6,812 nt of DNA, taken from an uncultured Eubacteriales bacterium. GTDB lineage: Bacteria; Bacillota; Clostridia; Peptostreptococcales; Anaerovoracaceae. Of the stretch, positions 1-5,192 are shown piece after piece. The DNA is taken from contig CACXCQ010000107.1 in the NCBI GenBank assembly GCA_902766185.1, positions 1-6,812 on the forward strand. The letters run 5' to 3'. How positions within the stretch are numbered: position 1 is the first letter of the stretch; every line of letters starts with the position of its first letter. A program made the translations under genes and the position numbers. The notes below the pieces were generated by a model. It did not search any database and was not told the origin of the DNA. It saw only the letters and a list, made by a program, of their open reading frames with translations.

Positions 1-255
1 ACCAAGCGCTACGTTGATAACCGCCAGCCACGGGGATACGCCCATGCCGATCAGTCCTGATGAAAGTGACAGGGAAGGAATACAGATCGACATTCCGACC
101 CACAGCATCGTGATGTTGTACGTGGTCCACTTACGTTCAGCAACCGTAGAGGGCTTCAGGTCTTCGTTGTAATAAGGGGAAGACACGAGTTCCGCTCTGG
201 CTTCTTCAGTAAGTTCAAACAGACCATTCTGTTCAACTTGTGAATACTTAGCCAT
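1..255 (-). CDS. NCS1-family nucleobase/hydantoin-type permease, N-terminal fragment
   Basis: The first 85 residues of an inner-membrane transporter; the rest lies outside the window. The N-terminus is hydrophilic, then residues 30-47 read NEDLKPSTVAERKWTTYN. This resembles the conserved segment just before helix 1 in NCS1 (nucleobase:cation symporter-1) carriers such as the hydantoin carrier Mhp1 and the cytosine, uracil and allantoin permeases. A first membrane segment follows at about 47-70, including the helix-breaking stretch CIPSLSLSSGL, and a second begins near 74. The family imports nucleobases or related ring compounds with Na+ or H+. The substrate cannot be assigned because most binding residues are missing here. 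The start is fixed by GGAGGT at 261-266 (minus strand), six bases before ATG. It is transcribed away from the alcohol dehydrogenase from its own promoter. Family assignment is confident; substrate is unknown. Confidence 0.86.
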   Translation of the reverse strand, partial: MAKYSQVEQNGLFELTEEARAELVSSPYYNEDLKPSTVAERKWTTYNITMLWVGMSICIPSLSLSSGLIGMGVSPWLAVINVALG

Positions 256-299
256 AAAACACCTCCATATTCAGAATTTTGATATATAATAACAACTGA

Positions 300-328
300 A
301 TTATACAACAAAAAACATCAAATGTAAC
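300..328 (-). promoter_or_regulatory. Sigma-A-type promoter for the NCS1 permease
   Basis: Read on the minus strand, a perfect TATAAT (300-305) is preceded at 17 bases by GTTACA (323-328), which matches four of six bases of TTGACA. This predicts a leader of roughly 37 bases before the permease ATG at 255. A 7-bp inverted repeat (AAAAAAC at 310-316, GTTTTTT at 331-337) brackets the -35 box and could be an operator, but in such AT-rich DNA it may be chance. Confidence 0.6.
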
Positions 329-438
329 TGGTTTTTTTATAAAAACTTTATCCTTAAGGGCCGGGTTTTGGTTCCAGTCTGCCGGACACGTTGAAATCAC
401 TTGCCTTCCGGCAACCATCCGCAACAAAAAAAGTGCCA

Positions 439-454
439 TTTTTTCGCGAAAAAA
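439..454. repeat. 16-bp perfect palindrome, possible operator
   Basis: TTTTTTCGCGAAAAAA is self-complementary over all 16 bases with no loop, which suits a dimeric DNA-binding protein better than an RNA hairpin. It lies about 215 bases upstream of the dehydrogenase -10 and about 110 bases upstream of the permease -35. Its core TTCGCGAA recurs at 5065-5072 in the other divergent control region of the window. No regulator is assigned. Confidence 0.4.
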
Positions 455-665
455 GATTTGATTCCGGTAAAAAAAACAGCAAATACCAGGCGGAAATACC
501 GGCATTTTTCCCGCTTAAATCGCTACCGGAAACGCGTTTTTCCTGCCTTTGCATACTTATCGATTGTAACGGGTTTCATCCGGATAAAAATACTCCAGTT
601 TGATCGGGACGCATTTTTCCCCTCCGGGTTTTCCCGTTTCCTGTGGTGCGATGCGGCTACTTTTA

Positions 666-674
666 TGGTAGAAT
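666..674 (+). promoter_or_regulatory. Extended -10 promoter for the alcohol dehydrogenase-gltX unit
   Basis: TGGTAGAAT fits the extended -10 pattern TGnTATAAT with one mismatch. No good -35 hexamer is seen 16-18 bases upstream, as is usual for extended -10 promoters. Transcription would begin near 681, giving a leader of about 36 bases to the ATG at 717. Almost the same element (TGGTAAAAT) precedes the secreted-protein gene at 5193. Confidence 0.45.
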
Positions 675-716
675 GAATTCCGTCAATCCGATCACGAAAC
701 CAAAAGGAGAATAATA

Positions 717-1883
717 ATGTTAGGAAACTTCGGCTACAGCAACCCCACCCGGCTGTACTTCGGCGACAACGCGCTGAAGTATCTGAACCGGGAGCTGAAG
801 AAATTCGGCAGCAACGTTCTGCTGGTCTACGGCGGCGGGTCCATAAAGAAAAACGGCATCTACGACGAGGTGCTCCAGGCTTTGGAGATGAACGACAAGA
901 ATGTGGTGGAACTGCCCGGCGTCATGTCCAACCCCACGGTCCACAAGCTCTACGAGGGCTGCGAGCTTGCCCGGCAGCACGACATCGACCTGATCCTGGC
1001 GGTGGGCGGCGGCTCGGTCTGCGATTACGCCAAAGCCCTGTCCGTGTCCATCCACTGCGAGGAGGACCCCTGGGACCGGTACTATCTGCGGCAGGAGCGC
1101 CCGAACAACCCCATCGTTCCGGTGGGCTGCATCCTCACCATGGTGGGCACCGGCTCTGAAATGAACGGCGGCTCCGTCATCACCCACCCCGAGCAGAAGC
1201 TGAAGATCGGCCACGTGTTCGGCGATGATGTGATGCCGAAGTTTTCCATCCTGAATCCCACCTATACTCTGACGCTTCCCAAGTATCAGATGGTGGCGGG
1301 CTTCTTTGACATCATGTCACATATAATGGAACAGTATTTCTCCGGCGAGGATGACAACACCTCCGATTATCTGGCGGAGGGACTGATGAAGTCGCTGATC
1401 CACAGCTCCCGCATCGCGGTTGCCGATCCCCAGGATTACGAGGCCCGCAGCAACATCATGTGGACGGCCACCTGGGCGCTGAACACGCTGATCTCCAGGG
1501 GCAAGACCACCGACTGGGAGGTCCACATGATCGGTCAGGCTGTCGGCGCCGTCACCGATGCTACCCACGGCATGACCCTCGCCGCCGTTTCCCTGCCCTA
1601 CTACCGGCGGATCATGAAGGACGGGCTGGCTAAATTCCGCCGCTTCGCCATCAACGTGTGGGGTGTGGATCCCGCCGGCCGTTCCGATGAGGACGTCGCA
1701 AAGGCAGGCCTTGCCGAGCTGGAGCGCTGGATGAAGGATATCGGCGTCGTCATGCACCTGAAGGAGCTGGGCGTGGAGGAATCCATGTACGAGGACATCG
1801 CATCCGGTACCTTCCTGCTCAGCGGCGGCTACCGGAAGCTGACAAAAGAAGAAGTTGTTGAGATCCTGCGGGAGTCCATGTAG
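717..1883 (+). CDS. Iron-containing alcohol dehydrogenase, YqhD/butanol dehydrogenase type
   Basis: A cytoplasmic group III (iron-dependent) dehydrogenase that interconverts aldehydes and primary alcohols with a nicotinamide cofactor. The 388 residues match the usual family length. The N-terminal Rossmann-like domain carries GGGS at 39-42 and the hallmark GGGSVCDYAK at 97-106. TGSEMN (145-150) continues the nucleotide-binding region. The four expected metal ligands are present: D198 and H202 in FDIMSHIMEQ, H270 in VHMIG, and H284 in DATHGM. Overall resemblance is to the NADPH-dependent YqhD/BdhA/BdhB branch, which reduces butyraldehyde and other aldehydes; cofactor choice here is inferred. 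The start is supported by AAAAGGAG ending seven bases before ATG. gltX follows after 35 bases and is probably co-transcribed. The likely role is aldehyde removal or fermentative alcohol formation; the true substrate is unknown. Confidence 0.95.
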   Translation: MLGNFGYSNPTRLYFGDNALKYLNRELKKFGSNVLLVYGGGSIKKNGIYDEVLQALEMNDKNVVELPGVMSNPTVHKLYEGCELARQHDIDLILAVGGGSVCDYAKALSVSIHCEEDPWDRYYLRQERPNNPIVPVGCILTMVGTGSEMNGGSVITHPEQKLKIGHVFGDDVMPKFSILNPTYTLTLPKYQMVAGFFDIMSHIMEQYFSGEDDNTSDYLAEGLMKSLIHSSRIAVADPQDYEARSNIMWTATWALNTLISRGKTTDWEVHMIGQAVGAVTDATHGMTLAAVSLPYYRRIMKDGLAKFRRFAINVWGVDPAGRSDEDVAKAGLAELERWMKDIGVVMHLKELGVEESMYEDIASGTFLLSGGYRKLTKEEVVEILRESM

Positions 1884-1918
1884 CGGACCCCGGAGAATGC
1901 GAAATAAGGAGACGATCT

Positions 1919-3706
1919 ATGGATAATCAGAAACTGGCGGAACTGCTTTTTCCCCACATCGATAAAACACCGGCGGACTACGAAGCCATGTATCCCCAGC
2001 GGGATCTTCCCGAGGGCGCCATGGTGACCCGCATGGGACCGAGTCCCACGGGCTTCATTCACCTGGGCAACCTCTACGGCGCCTTCGTGGACGAGCGCCT
2101 GGCCCATCAGTCCGGCGGAACTTTCTACCTGCGCATCGAGGACACGGATGACAAACGTTACGTAGAGGGCGCAGTGGAGACCATCACCTCCGCCCTGCGG
2201 TTCTTCGACATTCAGTTTGACGAGGGCGCAGCGGCCGAAGGCGAAGAGACCCGCGGTGCCTACGGGCCATACTACCAGAGCCAGCGTGCGGAGATCTATC
2301 AGGCCTTCGTGAAGGATCTGGTGCTCCGGGGACAGGCTTACCCCTGCTTCCTCACCGAGGAGGAACTGGCTGAGATACGTGCCGAGCAGGAGGCCAACAA
2401 GGAAACCACGGGCATCTACGGGAAGTACGCCAGATGCCGCGACCTGACTTTGGAAGAGATCGAAGCCAACATTCAGGCGGGCAAGCCCTACGTCATGCGG
2501 ATCCGTTCCAAGGGGAACATCATCGATCCGGATCACTGCTGCCATGAGACCGGCGGCACCTGCACCACCCGCAGCGGCGCGAAGTGCGTGAACCACGACG
2601 GCGTGATGTACATCCATGTGCAGGACGCGGTCCGGGGCGAGGTGGCCATGCCTGCCAACGATCAGGATGTGGTCATCCTCAAGGCCAACGGGATCCCCAC
2701 CTATCATTTCGCCCACGTGGTGGACGATCACCTGATGCGGACCACCCACGTGGTTCGCGGCGAGGAGTGGCTCATGTCCCTGCCTATTCACGTTGAACTT
2801 TTCGACAAGCTGGGATTCCCGCTTCCTACCTACTGCCATACAGCGGTGCTGATGAAGCTGGATGAGGAGACCGGCGGCAAGCGCAAGCTCAGCAAGCGCA
2901 AAGACCCCGAACTTTCACTGGATTACTACCGCCGTGAAGGCTATCACCCTCAGGCGGTGAAGGAGTATCTGCTCACCATCCTGAATTCCAATTTCGAGGA
3001 GTGGCGGATGGCTGATCCGGACGCCTCCATCGACGACTTCCGCTTCACCACCGAGAAGATGAGCAGCGCCGGCGCGCTGTTTGACCTGGATAAGCTGAAC
3101 GACGTTTCCAAGGATGTGCTGCTGCGGACCCCCGCGGATGAGCTGGCAAGCTTCATGATCGGCTGGGCGGAGGAATTCCGTCCGGAGCTTCTGCCCCTGC
3201 TGGCCGGAGATGCCGGCGCGTCAGGTGAAAGTGATGTTTCGGGCGCTGCGGCTTCCGCCTACGGGCCGGAGTATCTGGCGAAGATCCTGGATCTGGGACG
3301 GGACGGCAAGAAGCCCCGTAAGGACCTGATCTACGCGCGGCAGATCTTCGACTTCATCTGTTACTTCTTCGATGAGTGCTTCAAGATCGAAGAGCCCGTC
3401 CCTGAAGAGGTCTCCGACGAAGATGCACGTGAGATCCTGCAGCGTTATCTGGACAGCTACGATCACAGCGATGACCAGAGCCAGTGGTTCGACAAGATCC
3501 GCGCCATCGCGGTGGATATGGGATACGCCGCCAAGCCCAAGGATTACAAAAAACACCCCGAGGATTACAAGGGCCACGTTGGCCACGTCTCCACGGTGAT
3601 CCGCCTGGCCGTCATGGGCAGGACCCAGTCCCCGGACGTCTGGGAGATCCAGCAGATCCTGGGCGAAGAACGGACAAAGGCGAGAATCGGAGCGCTGCTG
3701 GTGTAA
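1919..3706 (+). CDS. gltX: Glutamyl-tRNA synthetase, long clostridial form with Cys-rich insertion
   Basis: A cytoplasmic class I aminoacyl-tRNA synthetase charging tRNA-Glu (and possibly tRNA-Gln, which clostridia often make by transamidation). Catalytic motifs are present: the HIGH-type GPSPTGFIHLGN at 40-51, IEDTD at 73-77, HVVRGEEW at 277-284, and the KMSKS-type KLSKR at 323-327. At 595 residues it is about 100 longer than the usual bacterial enzyme. The extra length comes from about 35 residues before the HIGH domain, a Cys/His-rich insertion at 206-226, and an Ala/Gly/Ser/Glu linker at about 428-449. The usual zinc-site pattern CxC...CxH is degenerate (C143-F-L; C173-R-D). The C-terminal anticodon-binding region has KDYKKHPEDYKGHVGHV (541-557) and VIRLAVMGRTQSPD (560-573), as I recall from the clostridial branch. 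AAGGAG at 1906-1911, seven bases before ATG, sets the start. It could be a second GltX with altered tRNA specificity. Confidence 0.94.
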   Translation: MDNQKLAELLFPHIDKTPADYEAMYPQRDLPEGAMVTRMGPSPTGFIHLGNLYGAFVDERLAHQSGGTFYLRIEDTDDKRYVEGAVETITSALRFFDIQFDEGAAAEGEETRGAYGPYYQSQRAEIYQAFVKDLVLRGQAYPCFLTEEELAEIRAEQEANKETTGIYGKYARCRDLTLEEIEANIQAGKPYVMRIRSKGNIIDPDHCCHETGGTCTTRSGAKCVNHDGVMYIHVQDAVRGEVAMPANDQDVVILKANGIPTYHFAHVVDDHLMRTTHVVRGEEWLMSLPIHVELFDKLGFPLPTYCHTAVLMKLDEETGGKRKLSKRKDPELSLDYYRREGYHPQAVKEYLLTILNSNFEEWRMADPDASIDDFRFTTEKMSSAGALFDLDKLNDVSKDVLLRTPADELASFMIGWAEEFRPELLPLLAGDAGASGESDVSGAAASAYGPEYLAKILDLGRDGKKPRKDLIYARQIFDFICYFFDECFKIEEPVPEEVSDEDAREILQRYLDSYDHSDDQSQWFDKIRAIAVDMGYAAKPKDYKKHPEDYKGHVGHVSTVIRLAVMGRTQSPDVWEIQQILGEERTKARIGALLV

Positions 3707-3709
3707 GCC

Positions 3710-3728
3710 AGCGGCTTTCGCTTCCGCT
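3710..3728. terminator. Weak hairpin between convergent genes, possible terminator
   Basis: AGCGG and CCGCT form a 5-bp stem around a 9-base loop in the 21-base gap between the gltX stop and the minus-strand small-gene stop; its right end overlaps the last base of that TGA. Neither strand has a T-run after it, so intrinsic termination is doubtful. It is listed because it is the only candidate at this convergent junction. Confidence 0.25.
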
Positions 3729-3952
3729 CAATAGACCTTTCGCACAGTGCCGGGATCGATCCCGTTGACGCTGCAGACTTCGTCCAGCTCGGAGAACGAG
3801 TGGATGAGCATCAATTCATGCAGCGCGCCGGACTCCCTGTCCTTCAGGCACAGCACCTGCTCACCGGAGCAGATGCTGCAGCGCAGGACGGGTTCGAACT
3901 TGACCAGATCGATGGCCGGCATGGATGATTTCTTCTTTTTAAATAAGCTCAT
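3728..3952 (-). CDS. Small CxxC protein of unknown function (74 residues)
   Basis: I do not assign a function. The protein begins MSLFKKKKSS, a short basic head, then a compact domain with CSIC at 25-28 and a third cysteine at 35 (RCSICSGEQVLC), then a mixed alpha/beta-like tail (HELMLIHSFSELDEVC, 45-60). There is no signal peptide or membrane segment, so it is probably cytoplasmic. The paired cysteines could bind metal or be redox-active, which is inference. A longer in-frame reading reaches back to 4078, but that part overlaps the esterase coding region and looks like its shadow; GAGG at 3960-3963, seven bases before this ATG, supports the shorter start. It follows the esterase gene by 32 bases on the same strand, with a hairpin between, so it is probably in the same operon. 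I have an impression of similar short proteins in Lachnospiraceae genomes but cannot verify it. Confidence 0.72.
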   Translation of the reverse strand: MSLFKKKKSSMPAIDLVKFEPVLRCSICSGEQVLCLKDRESGALHELMLIHSFSELDEVCSVNGIDPGTVRKVY

Positions 3953-3959
3953 GGTTTGA

Positions 3960-3963
3960 CCTC
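3960..3963 (-). promoter_or_regulatory. Ribosome binding site deciding the start of the 74-residue protein
   Basis: GAGG on the minus strand lies seven bases before the ATG at 3952. It begins eight bases beyond the hairpin at 3972-4000, so the hairpin does not cover it. No comparable site precedes the more distal in-frame start at 4078. Confidence 0.5.
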
Positions 3964-3971
3964 GCACTTTC

Positions 3972-4000
3972 GAACGCGCTGTTTCTAGAACAGCGCGTTC
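3972..4000 (-). repeat. Perfect 12-bp intercistronic hairpin enclosing a stop codon
   Basis: GAACGCGCTGTT (3972-3983) and AACAGCGCGTTC (3989-4000) are exact reverse complements around a 5-base loop. On the minus-strand transcript the first arm encodes the last codons of the esterase and the TAG stop (3987-3985) lies within the loop. No T-run follows on either strand, so it is not a normal intrinsic terminator. It may stabilise the upstream message, reduce read-through into the downstream small gene, or affect termination of translation; these are inferences. Confidence 0.6.
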
Positions 4001-4989
4001 ATTACGCTTCGGGCGTATATCTTTTTCCCGTCCGCGTTGGGATGAAGTCCGTCGCCATCCGTAAGGTCGGCCACCCATTCATCGGCTGAGAGCGTGATGG
4101 GGAAGTCGAAGCCGTTGATGACGGAGCAGTCATTGATCAGCGCCGTGTTGCAGATGGCGCCGGCGATCTGCGGCAGCAGGGCCCGATAGGGCTTCGTCGT
4201 CCGGGTGGGGGTGATGAAGACGATCTCGGCGCCCGGCGCGTTCTTGCGAATCTCATCGATCACTCCCTGCACGCCCTGCCGCAGCTCCGCTGCGGAAACG
4301 TTATAGAGTCCATCGTTCGTCCCCGCGGCCACGAAACAGATATCGCAGTCCGACCAGTCCGCGACCGACTTGACCTGGTTCAGGATCTTCTTCCCCGGGT
4401 CGAGCGGATGCGCGAAAGCCGCGCCGGACACAGCGAAGTTGTGCTCTTTGCAACCTGTCCGATCCGCGATGAGACTCCCCCAGGTGAATCCGCCGCCGTG
4501 GGCATCCGTGGCCGTGCTGTCCCCGAAGATGAACATCCCCGTGCTCCCGTCGAGGGCGATGGGTTTGTTCACGCAGGTGCGGACAGCGTACTCCTCTGCC
4601 TTTGCGTCTGCCGGATCTTCGGAAGCACTGGCTATCTCGCTTCTGGCGATGGCCCGGATCTCTTCCTCCGAATAAGGCATCCGGACCTTGGCGACGAAGG
4701 TGTAGGACGATTTCTTATACTTCGCCGTGATCTGCGCGAAGCCCTCGCCGACGCCGGTCACCACACCTTTCCTGCTGACCTTGGCCACCTTCGTATCGCT
4801 GGAGGACCACTTGACCTTGGAGGGAGAGATGGTCTTGCCGCTCCCGGTCAGCAGGGACACCTTGTAGGTCATGTCCACGTAGACATAGGCGCTCTTCTTA
4901 TTGAGATGCGTTCCCGAGGCCGAAGCCACAGTGACGGTGGACGCCGCGATCAGGCACAGCGCCAGGACGATGATCAGGATCTTTTTCAT
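3985..4989 (-). CDS. Secreted SGNH/GDSL-type esterase with N-terminal Big_2-like domain
   Basis: An exported hydrolase of 334 residues. A signal peptide (MKKILIIVLALCLIAAS, probable cleavage near ASA at 22-24) is followed by a bacterial Ig-like Big_2 domain at about 28-103, with the characteristic VKWSSSDTKVAKVSRKGVVT (59-78) and GFAQITAKY. A linker of about 40 residues, partly acidic, leads to an SGNH hydrolase domain at about 150-334. The expected blocks are visible: GDS with nucleophile S158, G189 in VSGAAF, GTND at 223-226 with N225, and DGLHPN with D313 and H316. The fold removes acyl or acetyl groups from lipids or polysaccharides; the substrate is not predictable here. No LPXTG motif or C-terminal membrane helix is seen, so it is probably released or held through the Ig domain. 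AAGGAGGT at 4999-5006 supports the start. The small CxxC gene lies downstream, and another secreted-protein gene diverges from it. Confidence 0.92.
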   Translation of the reverse strand: MKKILIIVLALCLIAASTVTVASASGTHLNKKSAYVYVDMTYKVSLLTGSGKTISPSKVKWSSSDTKVAKVSRKGVVTGVGEGFAQITAKYKKSSYTFVAKVRMPYSEEEIRAIARSEIASASEDPADAKAEEYAVRTCVNKPIALDGSTGMFIFGDSTATDAHGGGFTWGSLIADRTGCKEHNFAVSGAAFAHPLDPGKKILNQVKSVADWSDCDICFVAAGTNDGLYNVSAAELRQGVQGVIDEIRKNAPGAEIVFITPTRTTKPYRALLPQIAGAICNTALINDCSVINGFDFPITLSADEWVADLTDGDGLHPNADGKKIYARSVMNALF

Positions 4990-4998
4990 TTCGGTGTA

Positions 4999-5006
4999 AC
5001 CTCCTT
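4999..5006 (-). promoter_or_regulatory. Full-consensus ribosome binding site for the SGNH esterase
   Basis: AAGGAGGT on the minus strand lies nine bases before the ATG at 4989. It is the strongest Shine-Dalgarno in the window and points to high translation of the esterase. Confidence 0.7.
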
Positions 5007-5031
5007 CCTGTTCCCCTTTATGTTCCCTTCC

Positions 5032-5060
5032 ATTCTAATATGGACGAATTGCGGATACAA
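5032..5060 (-). promoter_or_regulatory. Probable promoter for the esterase-small protein operon
   Basis: On the minus strand TAGAAT (5032-5037) is preceded at 17 bases by TTGTAT (5055-5060). The -10 matches five of six consensus bases and the -35 only the TTG. Transcription would begin near 5025, about 36 bases before the ATG. Confidence 0.4.
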
Positions 5061-5063
5061 GGC

Positions 5064-5073
5064 ATTCGCGAAT
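5064..5073. repeat. 10-bp palindrome with TTCGCGAA core, possible operator
   Basis: ATTCGCGAAT is a perfect palindrome lying between the two divergent promoters, four bases upstream of the leftward -35 and about 40 bases upstream of the rightward -10. That is suitable for a regulator acting on both genes. Its 8-base core is the same as in the palindrome at 439-454. Confidence 0.35.
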
Positions 5074-5111
5074 TAATCGCAAAGTTCATGGAAGACTTTC
5101 TGACTATACTG

Positions 5112-5120
5112 TGGTAAAAT
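5112..5120 (+). promoter_or_regulatory. Extended -10 promoter for the secreted propeller-like protein
   Basis: TGGTAAAAT fits TGnTATAAT with one mismatch, and no clear -35 is seen at normal spacing. An overlapping alternative -10 is TATACT at 5105-5110. The leader to ATG 5193 would be about 66 bases and contains a small hairpin, GGCA-gcga-TGCC (5143-5154), with a GNRA-type loop. No known riboswitch is recognised. Confidence 0.42.
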
Positions 5121-5192
5121 AAATGCGTAAGTTGGCGCCGCAGGCAGCGATGCCGGGTGTCCTGCCTTCAGACCATAAAAGGGGAAACTGCC

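Larger units (their letters stand above)
256..716. other. AT-rich divergent intergenic region (461 bases)
   Basis: No convincing gene. Short reading frames here have no ribosome binding site and translate to unstructured, low-complexity sequence. Besides the permease promoter and the extended -10 for the dehydrogenase, it holds a 16-bp perfect palindrome at 439-454 and a 12-bp AT palindrome (TTTTTATAAAAA, 334-345). It also has a 10-bp palindrome AAACGCGTTT (530-539), a small hairpin TTGCC-ttcc-GGCAA (401-414) and a CGGG-tttt-CCCG hairpin (625-636). A short motif of the form CRTTTTTCC recurs three times. None of the hairpins is followed by a T-run, so no terminator is called. The length and number of palindromes suggest a region bound by several regulators, which is inference. 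Confidence 0.55.

Noticed and set aside
401..414. TTGCC-ttcc-GGCAA hairpin as a terminator
   Set aside because: Short stem with no following T-run on either strand and no gene ending nearby.
530..539. AAACGCGTTT as a CcpA (cre) site
   Set aside because: The symmetry centre is GC rather than the central CG of cre sites, and the flanks do not match.
248..554. Two minus-strand short frames upstream of the permease (248-505 and 354-554)
   Set aside because: They overlap the permease promoter region in other frames, with no binding site or recognisable motif.
391..676. Two overlapping plus-strand short frames in the AT-rich gap (391-603 and 401-676)
   Set aside because: No ribosome binding site, low-complexity translation, and they run over the palindromes and promoter of the dehydrogenase.
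1829..2839. 336-codon minus-strand open frame
   Set aside because: Lies opposite gltX and the dehydrogenase end; its His/Val/Gly-rich translation is typical of the reverse of GC-rich coding DNA, and no family motif is seen.
3953..4078. N-terminal extension of the 74-residue protein
   Set aside because: It overlaps the esterase coding region and the hairpin, reads as arginine-rich shadow sequence, and has no binding site; the start at 3952 has GAGG at good spacing.
4408..5076. 222-codon plus-strand open frame
   Set aside because: Antisense to the SGNH esterase, whose catalytic blocks are intact on the other strand.
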